From contig CAYNEF010000001.1 of assembly GCA_964396165.1 (NCBI GenBank), positions 1 through 64,000 of the forward strand: 64,000 bases of DNA. The letters run 5' to 3'. The notes beneath the pieces were generated by a model. It saw nothing but the letters and a program-made list of their open reading frames with translations, did no database searches and was not told the DNA's origin. The translations under genes and the position numbers were made by a program. Below are positions 9,756 to 18,588 of the stretch, piece by piece (position 1 is the stretch's first letter; each line of letters begins with the position of its first letter). Origin of the DNA: CALCZU01 sp964396165. Its GTDB lineage: Bacteria > Bdellovibrionota > FAC87 > UBA2466.

Positions 9756-11060
9756 TAGCTGATCCTTCTCAATAGTTTCTTGGACCCAATCTGCAATCCC
9801 TGAAGTGTTCACCGCATCGTTTTCGGTGCCGTGCTCATTGCCAGCGACATGAATTGCAGCGATTTTGAATTTGCCTTGTTTTTTTCTGACATACGGCCCA
9901 CCAGATACTCCAGCAACGGGAGTTTTCGGTTTTTCAAACTGATAAAAAACCTCTGGCAGATTTTTGGCCTCTGCCCTCTGGGAACTGATAATATTCGAGT
10001 TAGGATTTTCCACACCCCAGCGACCTGGATACACGTACCGGCTTAGGTCGTCGAAAGGGTACCCTATTGCCGTTAAAGGAGTTAGCTCAAAGAAGGGCGA
10101 TTTTTCATTTTTTCCTTCAATCTCAAAGCTACCCATTACTTCTTCCCAGGATTTGCCTTTCTCTGGCGGCGTAAGTCTAAGGACAGCAACATCGTAACTA
10201 CTTGGAATTTTATGAGGGTCGTACTCTGGGTGGATAAACACTTCTTCTACTTTAACTGGTTTGTGATTTTCTACTTTCAGATTAGAATGGATGTTTTCGC
10301 GGGCTAAAAAGTTCGGTTCAAATTCTATAAAATCAAATTTATTTTTACTGTACTTCTTTGTTACGACATGCGCGGCTGTCAGAACATAATTTCCTGAAAC
10401 GATCGTTCCCGTGCCAGTCGGGACATCAGGCCCCGTAACTCTTCCTACCGCTTTTAACTCCTCATTTGTGGGGATAGAAAAGGGCGCAGGGACTAGCTTA
10501 AAATTCACTCCTAATATTTCCTGGACTAACTTCCAAGTCATCTGCTGTCTTGAGGCATGGCATTCAATAGTTTGAAAGGGAGAGTTCAAAAGCCGGATAA
10601 AAATTTCTCCTCGCACTTCCCCTGACTCTGTGAGAGCGTAATTTATTTCTGGGGTATCTTCTAACTTAGCTTTCGTGACTGTGACCTCACCACTCGTGGG
10701 AATAACTTGTCCCGGCCCAGGCCAAATACGACAATAAGGTTTCGTAAGATCAGGTTCTATACCTTTCTCGTTCTCGCTCTTCGGAATGAGTGGCTTTCCC
10801 TCTTGAAAATACGTAGCCCAAACCGTGTTTTTTTGAAGTTTTCTTGGTCCTCTTTGAACAACTTCGGTGACAGGGGATTTTCTTAAGTAAATAGGCTTAT
10901 CAAAATTTAACGTACTCCCCTCGCTAAAAGCCAAAGGCGAAAAATTCACAAGTCTATCAGACAGATCGACTTCTCTCGCTTTATGGTCAGTCTCGCTATG
11001 GCTTTCAGAAAATGCCAAACCACAAAAAGATAGAATCAAAACATAAAACAACTGTGCCAT
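9747..11060 (-). CDS. Exported trypsin-like serine protease
   Basis: Chymotrypsin-fold protease of 437 aa. All three catalytic residues are visible: His in VLTAAHVV, Asp in SYDVAVLRL and Ser in GVSGGPYV. A signal peptide (FYVLILSFCGLAFSES) precedes a long N-terminal region of about 190 residues without homology I can name, possibly a propeptide. The ATG at 11060 has AGGAG upstream, unlike the in-frame ATG seven codons earlier. It probably acts in the periplasm or outside the cell. It is one of two trypsin-like enzymes in the window. Confidence 0.85.
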   Translation of the reverse strand: MAQLFYVLILSFCGLAFSESHSETDHKAREVDLSDRLVNFSPLAFSEGSTLNFDKPIYLRKSPVTEVVQRGPRKLQKNTVWATYFQEGKPLIPKSENEKGIEPDLTKPYCRIWPGPGQVIPTSGEVTVTKAKLEDTPEINYALTESGEVRGEIFIRLLNSPFQTIECHASRQQMTWKLVQEILGVNFKLVPAPFSIPTNEELKAVGRVTGPDVPTGTGTIVSGNYVLTAAHVVTKKYSKNKFDFIEFEPNFLARENIHSNLKVENHKPVKVEEVFIHPEYDPHKIPSSYDVAVLRLTPPEKGKSWEEVMGSFEIEGKNEKSPFFELTPLTAIGYPFDDLSRYVYPGRWGVENPNSNIISSQRAEAKNLPEVFYQFEKPKTPVAGVSGGPYVRKKQGKFKIAAIHVAGNEHGTENDAVNTSGIADWVQETIEKDQLLR

Positions 11061-11368
11061 AAAACTCCTGGGTATTAGCATTTTGCAAATTGTGTGCGAG
11101 GAAACTACCGGTATACAGCTAAATCTTTTTCAGGATATTAAACACTTACAAATGTGAGAATTAGTCCTAGTGATATAGATCAGAGGCTTGTCTACTTACT
11201 AGCCATCTTGAATCAAAAGTGATTTTCCAAAATAAGTTAGGCATTTATTTTTCTTTATATGGCCATAGCGTTTGTACTCAAGCTTGCGATACCCCATGTA
11301 TTCACCCTGTTTTTACTCAGTCGGCTTCTTTTTTGCTTAGAACATAGTGAACTAATTGGGAGGGGAAA

Positions 11369-11830
11369 ATGAGAACAAATTTATTTCTTGTCTATTGGAT
11401 TCTACTTTCGCTTAATATTACAGCTTTTTCAGAAAACCAACTAAATCATGAGGTAAGCGAATCGAGAGCTGTACAAACACAACATTATGCAGCTTCTCCC
11501 TCTATCATCTCACTTGAATCTCCGAGCGGTTCTATTCGCGTAGGAGATACTGTGATCGGTGAAGACAATGCTATAGGTCGAGTTACAGCTCTTTTTGATA
11601 ATGGGACAGCTGTCGTAAAATATGCTTGGTCATCGGCCGGCCTACAAGTCAGTACACTTTCCCCCCTAGTAAATGAACTTGGCAAATTTAAAGTGGGGGA
11701 TACTGTAATGGACGAAGGAAATGCTATTGGGCGTATCGTTGGTCTTTTTGCAAATGGAAAAGCAGTAGTGAAATACACATGGTCTAGCACAATTACCACC
11801 ACAGACAAACTGTCTCGTATGAAACCTTAG
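11369..11830 (+). CDS. Exported protein with two KOW-like repeats
   Basis: A 153-residue exported protein (signal peptide to about residue 21). Its mature part contains two near-identical units of about 35 residues: VGDTVIGEDNAIGRVTALF followed by NGTAVVKYAWSS, and VGDTVMDEGNAIGRIVGLF followed by NGKAVVKYTWSS. Each resembles a small SH3/KOW-like beta fold in which a conserved GDxV opens the repeat. GGGAGG precedes the ATG. The function is unknown; the repeats suggest binding rather than catalysis. Confidence 0.65.
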   Translation: MRTNLFLVYWILLSLNITAFSENQLNHEVSESRAVQTQHYAASPSIISLESPSGSIRVGDTVIGEDNAIGRVTALFDNGTAVVKYAWSSAGLQVSTLSPLVNELGKFKVGDTVMDEGNAIGRIVGLFANGKAVVKYTWSSTITTTDKLSRMKP

Positions 11831-11859
11831 TATGATAATCGGAGAACCAGTAGTGCGAC

Positions 11860-12813
11860 TTATAGCTTATTAACATTCAATTTGATCCGTTCAAGGATTT
11901 CTCCGAACGGCACCTGTCCCTTATAGTAAAGACTCGCACTTTTTTTGTACTCGGTCTCATATTCCTTGCGAATTTTTTCATCACTTAATAGGAACGCTTC
12001 ATTAGTCGCGATATTTTTGTTGTCAGCTTCACGAAATCTATCATTTTTATGCTTTTTATATTCTTCAGTGCCAAGAAACGATTGAACTGCTTCTAATTCA
12101 AGCAAGCGGTAGATATCATAATAGTGCCGAAGAAAGTTAATCGGAAATTTTTCACCGTTACCCTGTTGTTGCCTGTATTTAGTAGAAATAGCCTGCAGTT
12201 TCTCTACAAAAGTATATTGTGGGAGATAACAAGGCACGTCTATAGCGCGATTATCTAGAACGGGAACTCGTATGCTCGCAGCTTTATCATATGCCCAGGA
12301 AGAAATTGTAATTTTTTGGTTAGGAGTTGTACTGTCGAAACCCACCTCTAGTAACACGCCCTCCTTTAATTTAGGAAGGGGATTATAGTGACTCTTGTAT
12401 TTTAGCCGAATTCCAATACCGCGTGCTTTATCGCTATCGAACGTAGTATCTCGCTCAACAGATACTATCCCAGGAATTTTTATTTTATCAGTTAGCCAGT
12501 TAAAAAAATCAATCCTAGTTTGAATCTGATTAGGCTTATCATGATTAGGACCGGTTTTTACATCCATGTCTTTAGGAGGATCAATTTTAATGTCAATATC
12601 CTCGGAGAACCGATCGATTACTTTGTACCCTTTAGAAAGAGAGGTTCCTCCTTTGAGTTCGATATTGAATTTGAGATCCAGAAGCCCAAAGAGGCAATGC
12701 ATGATCCAGTAATCTTTTTCAATAAGAACAGGGAGTATGCTTAGATCTTTCGCCAATATTTCAAGCAGAGAGGGGAACTCCTTATGATCGTGCAAAAAAG
12801 TTCCATTACTCAT
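11860..12813 (-). CDS. abiEii: AbiEii-type nucleotidyltransferase toxin
   Basis: Member of the AbiEii/AbiGii toxin family of DNA polymerase-beta-like nucleotidyltransferases. The hallmark KGGTSLSKGY (residues 54-63) and SEDIDIKI (about 70-77) are present and give the GS and DxD motifs that bind nucleotide and metal. AbiEii is the toxin of type IV-class toxin-antitoxin systems that cause phage abortive infection; some members transfer nucleotides to tRNA. Here it overlaps its antitoxin gene by four bases. The length (317 aa) is normal and no key residue seems missing. Confidence 0.9.
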   Translation of the reverse strand: MSNGTFLHDHKEFPSLLEILAKDLSILPVLIEKDYWIMHCLFGLLDLKFNIELKGGTSLSKGYKVIDRFSEDIDIKIDPPKDMDVKTGPNHDKPNQIQTRIDFFNWLTDKIKIPGIVSVERDTTFDSDKARGIGIRLKYKSHYNPLPKLKEGVLLEVGFDSTTPNQKITISSWAYDKAASIRVPVLDNRAIDVPCYLPQYTFVEKLQAISTKYRQQQGNGEKFPINFLRHYYDIYRLLELEAVQSFLGTEEYKKHKNDRFREADNKNIATNEAFLLSDEKIRKEYETEYKKSASLYYKGQVPFGEILERIKLNVNKL

Positions 12814-13385
12814 GGATTCAGTAGTTTCTCAAAAAATTTTCTTGTGCCTACCTTGCCAAAAGCGCGTGCTAATTTCAAAAGCACATGGCGATCAAATGAT
12901 TTTGCTCGATCTTTAACATTCTCTTTTACTAACTCTCTATCTTCGGGAAGAGAACTTAAGTTGTTCATTAGATCCACCAACAAAAACTCTTCAGTCAGGT
13001 TCTTTGGATATTTAGGTTTCATTCGAAATTCGAAATGTTTGCCAGCCAAAGTAAAAGTACCGTGACGTTTACGGTTATAAACAATAGTCATGTTATGGAG
13101 TTGAGTCGTACCTACCCCTAGACTGTTATATAGATTTGGAGAAACGAGCAAAAAATCATCTTCTTTAAGAAAAGCGGCTACTAATTCATGCTCATTAGGA
13201 GGAGTTGCGCCAAAAACACTTTTCTTGGGACGGTAGTAAAGTCCCGCACCAGCTTTTTCCAGCAAGTGACTTTCTAAAAGATTCTTTAGTACTCGATCCA
13301 CATTTGTTGAAAACTGTGCAAGCTCTTCCCTACGGTAGACTTTCCCCGGCCTTAAATGGGTACTGAATTGTTGAAGAACAGTCAT
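12810..13385 (-). CDS. abiEi: AbiEi-type antitoxin / transcriptional regulator
   Basis: Partner of the toxin gene directly downstream (four-base overlap). The N-terminal 60 residues form a winged HTH (GKVYRREELAQFSTNVDRVLKNLLESHLLEKAGAGLYY), as in AbiEi antitoxins, which bind their own promoter and repress it. The rest (residues 70-190) is the antitoxin C-terminal region. I start at the ATG at 13385, preceded by GAGG; the in-frame TTG 15 codons upstream coincides with the -35 box of the promoter and is unlikely. Confidence 0.85.
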   Translation of the reverse strand: MTVLQQFSTHLRPGKVYRREELAQFSTNVDRVLKNLLESHLLEKAGAGLYYRPKKSVFGATPPNEHELVAAFLKEDDFLLVSPNLYNSLGVGTTQLHNMTIVYNRKRHGTFTLAGKHFEFRMKPKYPKNLTEEFLLVDLMNNLSSLPEDRELVKENVKDRAKSFDRHVLLKLARAFGKVGTRKFFEKLLNP

Positions 13386-13401
13386 ACTAACCTCAGTTTG
13401 T

Positions 13402-13430
13402 ATACTACCTATATCGGCTTGTCTTGTCAA
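13402..13430 (-). promoter_or_regulatory. Sigma-70 promoter of the abiE operon
   Basis: On the minus strand TTGACA (13430-13425) is followed after 17 bases by TAGTAT (13407-13402), a near-consensus promoter pointing into the antitoxin gene. The start codon lies only 17 bases beyond the -10 box, so the leader is very short. Autorepression by the antitoxin at this site is expected from the family, not shown. Confidence 0.7.
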
Positions 13431-13756
13431 AATATTTATTAATATTTCATGTAAATCATGCGCATAAATATCTATTTATATAGACTTATTTTATTCTACC
13501 ACTGTCGAACTATTAAAAGTAACTCGACATTCAGGCTGGTTAGCATAAGTTATTGAAAGCTAACGGGTTTTCTTGATTAGTGTCTTTTTACAGATATATT
13601 TAAACAGGAGGTCTGAAAAGTCTCAACCAGTAATGAAATTCGCGAAGCGCAATTTCATTGCTGCCCCTCCGAAAACTAGAATCGCATCCATACAAGGGGA
13701 CCATGCACTGAATAGGTATTTTTTTCGAATAGCTTCGAAGCTTGTAGCTAAATTTT
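13431..13756. other. AT-rich intergenic region with a strong hairpin
   Basis: A 326-base gap between the abiE promoter and the phosphatase gene. It contains a hairpin at 13633-13658: ATGAAATT-CGC, loop GAA, then GCG, one bulged C and AATTTCAT. No T-run follows, so it is not a simple terminator. An AGGAGG (13607-13612) upstream of an ATG at 13634 could start a short ORF, but its product resembles nothing and I do not call it. Confidence 0.4.
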
Positions 13757-15394
13757 ATGGCTAATAATAACAGCAAAGACCAAATTCTTGGGCCATTCAT
13801 TGGTCATGTAACTTCAACGACCGCTAAACTATGGGTGCATTGGCAGAGCATAAATGAACGAAAGGTAGTATTTTCAATCCATAAAAATGAAAACAGTTCT
13901 GCTATTAATAGCAAAACAGTAATTGTCACGGCTAACACACTTTGGGTTGCAATAGCCGAATTTGATAGTCTTGATCCTGATTCAACTTACTTTTATACTG
14001 TCGTTGATACTGATGGAAACAACCTATTAGCCCAAAGTGAAGGGCTTACCCAGGCAGATCTTAATTTCAAAACACTTCCCGATACCCTGGTTTTAAATAA
14101 ACGCTTAGATTTTTTACTCTTAAGTTGCCACAATCCGGAGGCTGGAAAAAGTAATACAAATCCAGCGGCCGACGGATTTGAAGTATGGAAGCAAATCCCG
14201 GCTATATTAGAGAAAAACCCCAATGTTAGATTTGCAATACTAGGCGGGGATCAAGTCTACTTAGATGATGCCGCAAAAAATATCGGTCAGAATCCGGAAA
14301 AACGACTAGAAGCTATTTTAACAGCATATAGAACACATTGGAGTAATCTTCATTACCGAAAAGTACTGTGCTGTTTGCCCGCCTATCTGATTTGGGACGA
14401 CCACGACATTATTGATGGGTGGGGGTCTGAAAGAAAGGCATTTGAAGGTGATACCCCCAAACCAAGAGCCGATTGGTTAGAATGGTTTGAATCTGCGAAG
14501 CTAGCCTTTTGGAATATGCAGGCAATACGCAACCCGGACGTGTTCGGTAACGGCAAAAACGGGCCTTTTGACTCTTGTATACGAATCGGCACAAGCGGCA
14601 TTATTCTTGCGGATTTGAGATCCAATCGAAATTACAGACTCGAGCAAATTTGGCCCAAAGAACAGTTCGAATGCGTAACAGCCTGGGTAAAAAAACAGGA
14701 AGGGCTAGATACATTATTTTTTGTAAGTCCTGTAGTTTTTGCTCATGGAGATCCAAAATCTGAGGAAGCTACTGGAAAAATTTGGCCTCTTTTAATGGCA
14801 CTTATCGATTGTTTTCGTAAAGCCGCAAAATTTACGAAATGGATAAACAAATGGGATAAAAGTATTGGTGATCTTAGAGACGATCTCGATGACGCTTGGT
14901 TTTCTAAGCCCAACCGTAAAACTGCAGCAAAAGTACTAGACTATTTCTTTAATCTACAAAACCCAAAGGATGGCGATGGAATTAATGTAGTTATTCTTTC
15001 AGGTGACATTCATACTTCTGGCTATTCAAATATCTACTCAGATGATTCTAAACATGGCGACTGTGCAGTGATTCCGCACATAGTCTCTTCGCCAGTGTCT
15101 TATAGTCCGTTTCTTTGGGTTTTTGAGGCATTTTTCAGATCGAAAACAAAAACTGTTCGACTTAGCGAAGAGAGTTCTTTTAAGGCTCAAATCAGTCATC
15201 ACTTTGCTCACCGCTGTGCAACGGTCATATCTTTGAGAAAATCAGTTGGTTCAGAAAAGCTGCTTAAAGTTAAATACTATCTGGAAGGTTTCGAAGAACC
15301 TACTACAGTGACTTTTGACCTAGAGCGAAAATCTCGTAGGGAAAACTTGTCATGGGTAACGGATGAAAGCCAAGTACGCTCTATAAATTCTTAG
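13757..15394 (+). CDS. PhoD-like metallophosphatase
   Basis: Protein of 545 aa with an N-terminal fibronectin-like beta domain (residues 1-110, ending LNFKTLP) and a PhoD-type metallophosphatase core. The core motifs are in order: LSCHN, GGDQVYLDD (metal ligands), WDDHDIIDGWG and SGDIHTSGYS (His ligand). Unlike classical PhoD it has no Tat or Sec signal, so it should be cytoplasmic. Substrates of such proteins are phosphodiesters or phosphomonoesters. The ribosome-binding site before the ATG is weak. It lies between a toxin-antitoxin pair and an ICE edge, in what looks like accessory DNA. Confidence 0.8.
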   Translation: MANNNSKDQILGPFIGHVTSTTAKLWVHWQSINERKVVFSIHKNENSSAINSKTVIVTANTLWVAIAEFDSLDPDSTYFYTVVDTDGNNLLAQSEGLTQADLNFKTLPDTLVLNKRLDFLLLSCHNPEAGKSNTNPAADGFEVWKQIPAILEKNPNVRFAILGGDQVYLDDAAKNIGQNPEKRLEAILTAYRTHWSNLHYRKVLCCLPAYLIWDDHDIIDGWGSERKAFEGDTPKPRADWLEWFESAKLAFWNMQAIRNPDVFGNGKNGPFDSCIRIGTSGIILADLRSNRNYRLEQIWPKEQFECVTAWVKKQEGLDTLFFVSPVVFAHGDPKSEEATGKIWPLLMALIDCFRKAAKFTKWINKWDKSIGDLRDDLDDAWFSKPNRKTAAKVLDYFFNLQNPKDGDGINVVILSGDIHTSGYSNIYSDDSKHGDCAVIPHIVSSPVSYSPFLWVFEAFFRSKTKTVRLSEESSFKAQISHHFAHRCATVISLRKSVGSEKLLKVKYYLEGFEEPTTVTFDLERKSRRENLSWVTDESQVRSINS

Positions 15395-15589
15395 TAACAG
15401 ATCTATAATGAGATTTTCTTTAGCGCACACATGAGAAAGGCCAGACGAGCGCTCGCCCAATTTAAATCAATTTCAAGCCTGTAGTGTCCTATTTCATGAC
15501 AGACGAGAAATCGCTCATACTACGGCTGACTGAAACTGTCTCCTAAATTATCAGCCGGACTCTGTCACCCGTGCTCGGACAGGACATTT

Positions 15590-15847
15590 GATGCTTTCAA
15601 AAACAACTTTGAAGTTGCAGCGATCATTTCAAATGACTCAGATTTAGTGACACCAATTCGAATGGCTAAAAATGAATTCCGTAAAACTGTTGGAATTTTG
15701 AATCCACAAGGGCATCCAAGTAGAGAATTAATAAAAATTGCCTCGTTTTTCAAAAGTATCCACAGCGCAAATATTCTTCACGATTGCCAATTTCAAAACA
15801 CCTTGGCGGATAAGATTGGAAAATTTCATAAGCCCACTAGTTGGTAA
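15590..15847 (+). pseudogene. 3' remnant of an NYN-domain (LabA/DUF88-like) gene
   Basis: An open frame without a proper start encodes DAFKNNFEVAAIISNDSDLV, then IRMAKNEFRKTVGILNP and finally GKFHKPTSW before TAA. This matches the C-terminal half of NYN-domain putative RNases, which carry the SNDSDL motif with catalytic Asp residues and usually end in a HKPxxW-like sequence. Homology stops abruptly at about 15587, so the 5' half is missing. It lies about 180 bases before the tRNA-derived attachment site, so loss during a past integration or excision is plausible. Confidence 0.7.
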
Positions 15848-16029
15848 ACCAAGGACACCCGACAAGCATATTATTTTTACACACTCGTCAGGCTCGGCGT
15901 TGACACACCGGTGACACACAAGGAGTAGAAATTAACCGAAAATGACCGAGACCAACCGAAAACCGTAAGACTTGACAAGTGAACCTATCTTCCCGATATT
16001 CTTGTTAATATTGTGTGATTATAACTAGT

Positions 16030-16106
<77 letters not shown>

Positions 16107-16127
16107 AAAATTTAAAAATGAATTCAA

Positions 16128-16158
16128 GGGGTTCTGGAAAGTCCAGAATCCCTTTTTT
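16128..16158. terminator. Rho-independent terminator
   Basis: An 11-bp stem (GGGGTTCTGGA with TCCAGAATCCC, one G-T pair) with a 3-base loop is followed by TTTTTT. Flanking AAATTTAAAAAT and ATTTTTAAATTT are also complementary, so the structure can work in both directions: for the tRNA on the plus strand and the integrase on the minus strand. Confidence 0.8.
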
Positions 16159-16176
16159 ATTTTTAAATTTCTAAAA

Positions 16177-16248
16177 GGTTGCACAAAGGTTGCACCGTTA
16201 TTTTTGACTTATTGCCGAGCCCGACGAGTGTGCTTTTTAGGGTTGCAC
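16177..16248 (+). repeat. Three GGTTGCAC direct repeats beside the integrase gene
   Basis: GGTTGCAC occurs at 16177-16184, 16188-16195 and 16241-16248, all in one orientation. The first two are 11 bp apart (one helical turn) and the third overlaps the last codons of the integrase gene. Their place between the tRNA core site and the integrase suggests arm-type binding sites for the integrase N-terminal domain. This is inference. Confidence 0.5.
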
Positions 16249-17445
16249 CAACTGCAATCGAGCTCTTTCAGATTTTGCGGGATCTACAGAAAAGGTACGG
16301 GAAACTTGCTGGATCTTCTTACCTAACAGATGCACGTAGTTCATCGTGGTAGTTAAGTCTTCATGCCCTAAAATCTCCTTTACCGTTTTGACGTCGATCC
16401 CTTGCGAGAGCATCAGCGTAGCCGCCGTATGTCTTAAGTCGTGAAACCTAATGCGCCTACAGCCGCTAGCTTCTGCATCCCGCTCGAATCTGTCCGCAAA
16501 TGCGTCGTGATTCATGGGTCTGTTATCTCTTCCCCTAAATACCGGCTCATCCTCTTTAACGTGGTTGTGCCGCACGAGAGACTCTAGTGCCTCCCGTAAC
16601 TGCTTGGGACAGGGTACATGGCGACTCTTATCTTTGTCTGAAGCAGACTCCCCTTTTAGAGGCGCAAAGTCCTTCAAAATGGAGTTAAACTGCCTCCTGA
16701 CGAAGAGGGTGTCCCCTTCATCACTTTTATCAAAGAAAAAATCGCATGGTTTAAGGCCCCAAATTTCTCCTGCCCGCATGCCAGTATTCAATGCCAGAAG
16801 GTAAGCAATATAGTTTTTTCTCGCAGAGAACTTACTTTTGCTATTCCAATCTTGGTATTTGTTATTGGTCCACGTGAGAAATTTTTTGGCCTCTTCCTCG
16901 TCCCAGAAGAGCATTTCTGGGGAATTTTTGGGAAGCTTTTCGAATCCAAATACAGGGCTAAAAGGGATTCGGCGATGTTTCGCCGAATAATTTAGCACTG
17001 CACATATCGATTCCGTATATCGGTTTACCGAAGCATTCGACCAGGTCGAATTTTTCTTTTTTCCCGGCCTTTGCTTCAACTCACCTTGAAGTTTACCCAG
17101 AAAATCTAGGGTCACCTTATTCGGTTCAAGATTTCCATAGTTACGACAGAAATCGTCAAGGTTATCCTTACATCTTCTGAAGTACCCCGGAGAAGATCGA
17201 AGAGATCGATATTGAAGCCATTCATCGGCTTCAACTTTAAAGGTGGTTCCATAAAAGGTTCCCACCTCCACAGTCCCTTCAAAGATCTCTTTCTTATCTT
17301 TGTTGAACTGTTCGACGAAATCCAGCGCCAGTTTATAACTGGAAAAGCGTCTTTTGATCGCTTTGGAACCTCGCCCGCCTTGGCGGACATAGGCAATCCA
17401 CGCTGTGGTTCCATCTTTATTGAGGATTTTCTTAGGTTGTGACAT
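16237..17445 (-). CDS. int: Tyrosine recombinase, ICE integrase
   Basis: Site-specific recombinase of 402 aa. N-terminal arm-binding domain about residues 1-60, SAM-like core-binding domain about 65-165, catalytic domain from about 180. Catalytic residues are visible: Arg224 in TGMRAGE, His335 and Arg338 in FHDLRH, His361 in LGHEDLTTTMNY and the nucleophile Tyr370. I start at the ATG at 17445 (AGGA upstream) rather than the TTG nine codons earlier. It reads towards the tRNA fragment, the usual orientation for enzymes that insert into tRNA 3' ends, and catalyses integration and, with an excisionase, excision. Confidence 0.93.
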   Translation of the reverse strand: MSQPKKILNKDGTTAWIAYVRQGGRGSKAIKRRFSSYKLALDFVEQFNKDKKEIFEGTVEVGTFYGTTFKVEADEWLQYRSLRSSPGYFRRCKDNLDDFCRNYGNLEPNKVTLDFLGKLQGELKQRPGKKKNSTWSNASVNRYTESICAVLNYSAKHRRIPFSPVFGFEKLPKNSPEMLFWDEEEAKKFLTWTNNKYQDWNSKSKFSARKNYIAYLLALNTGMRAGEIWGLKPCDFFFDKSDEGDTLFVRRQFNSILKDFAPLKGESASDKDKSRHVPCPKQLREALESLVRHNHVKEDEPVFRGRDNRPMNHDAFADRFERDAEASGCRRIRFHDLRHTAATLMLSQGIDVKTVKEILGHEDLTTTMNYVHLLGKKIQQVSRTFSVDPAKSERARLQLVQP

Positions 17446-17480
17446 TGCTTTTTTCCTTTCACTTGCCCTCAAAGGGGCAG

Positions 17481-17690
17481 TTACGGGATTAGGCCTTTTA
17501 AAATGTCAGTCCTAACGAAGAGCTTCCCTCGGAATTTAACGATGAGATTGTCCGGAACTTTGCTTCGTCCTGGTCGGTATCTCCAATCGTAAATTGTTTT
17601 CATGGAGTAACCGAAGCGCTTACAAAATTCGGACGCCTTCATTAAGCTACTCAGGTTGTCAAAGAGCGGGGCTGAATTAATCGGTTGCAT
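17481..17690 (-). CDS. xis: Excisionase/AlpA-like HTH protein
   Basis: A 69-residue protein. I take the ATG at 17690 because GGGAGG precedes it; the longer frame adds a basic, unlikely N-terminus. It carries a MerR-like HTH of excisionases (MKASEFCKRFGYSMKTIYDWRYR) followed by a short wing with LIVKFRGKLFVRTDILKG, as in AlpA/Xis helix-turn-helix proteins that bend the attachment site and direct excision. It lies 35 bases upstream of int in the same direction, so both are probably expressed from one transcript. Confidence 0.75.
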   Translation of the reverse strand: MQPINSAPLFDNLSSLMKASEFCKRFGYSMKTIYDWRYRPGRSKVPDNLIVKFRGKLFVRTDILKGLIP

Positions 17691-17817
17691 GTTACTTACC
17701 TCCCAATTGAAACGCAAACGGACTCTCCGTCGTCGCTGTTTTACAAGTGCGCTATTTAGTTTTTTTTCAGATTCTACCGTCGGAAAAGCCATATCCGAAT
17801 CAGTTAGACTTGACGCA

Positions 17818-18159
17818 TCATCCGAGTCTGGTTAGATTTTGGACGGGTCCAATCAAATCAGCCAAGTTTAGTTTCTGGCCTCGTTTCTCCGCCGATTTGA
17901 GTTCTTTCACGATCCATTTGGCCAGATCGACTTCACTGATGTTCTTTTCCATGTAGGCTTGTATTTCGTTAGAATCGAATTCTAGGCTTCTATTCATCAG
18001 TACGAACTCAATTACATCCCCTGGCTTGATCTTAAGAGACTGTCGCTGTCCCTTAATTTGATCCATCCAGTGATTGACCCGTCCAAACGCTTCAGCGGAA
18101 AGTACATATCGATTGGCTTTGGGTTTCTTTTGAACTGTCTTTTGTTCTGTCGAATTCAT
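17818..18159 (-). CDS. Small ICE protein, possible relaxosome accessory factor
   Basis: A 113-residue, charged, soluble protein without a recognised family. Predicted helices and a Lys/Arg-rich N-terminus would suit DNA binding. AGGAGG precedes the ATG. It sits between the lipoprotein gene and xis at the end of the conjugation operon. A relaxosome or regulatory role is a guess from position only. Confidence 0.6.
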   Translation of the reverse strand: MNSTEQKTVQKKPKANRYVLSAEAFGRVNHWMDQIKGQRQSLKIKPGDVIEFVLMNRSLEFDSNEIQAYMEKNISEVDLAKWIVKELKSAEKRGQKLNLADLIGPVQNLTRLG

Positions 18160-18189
18160 TTGGTTACCCTCCTTTTATTTTTGGATAAT

Positions 18190-18588
18190 CTAGCGGCTCC
18201 AAACAGCAGGTTTCTCGATTTCACATGAGACATGTGGGCCGATGTACTTGTTGCCTTCAATGGACTCTCCGATACGGACGCACGTAGCCTCCGGCGCACG
18301 TAAAGTTGGAAACTCTTCCTTCGCGATACTTTTCTTCGAGAGTGCTTTGGCAATGTTTTGCTTATCGATCTTGTCCTGGTAGGACAAATAACCGAAGGCC
18401 GCGCCAGTTAAAATGCCAATGCCAGCTCCAAGCAACGTACCACCGGTACTTCCATCGCTGGCCGCAATACCAATTCCGGTACCAATGCCGCCCGCGACTC
18501 CAGCTCCTAAAAGGATGCTGTCCTTCATTGAAGCGCATCCAGTTGTAAGAACTGCTCCAATAATGAGTGTACATATGTATTTATTCAT
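18190..18588 (-). CDS. Glycine-zipper lipoprotein
   Basis: The N-terminus MNKYICTLIIGAVLTTGC ends in a lipobox (LTTGC), predicting a lipoprotein with Cys18 lipidated. Residues 28-66 form a glycine-zipper pair (GAGVAGGIGTGIGI and GAGIGILTGAAFGYL), which commonly inserts in or packs against membranes. Two Cys near the C-terminus may form a disulfide. No other VirB7-like lipoprotein is encoded in the conjugation operon, so this is the best candidate for the secretion core lipoprotein or for surface exclusion. The gene overlaps the relaxase gene by eight bases. Confidence 0.65.
   Translation of the reverse strand: MNKYICTLIIGAVLTTGCASMKDSILLGAGVAGGIGTGIGIAASDGSTGGTLLGAGIGILTGAAFGYLSYQDKIDKQNIAKALSKKSIAKEEFPTLRAPEATCVRIGESIEGNKYIGPHVSCEIEKPAVWSR

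Noticed and set aside
13573..13764. 63-aa open frame before the PhoD-like gene
   Set aside because: Despite an AGGAGG nearby, the product resembles nothing and a hairpin occupies the supposed coding part.
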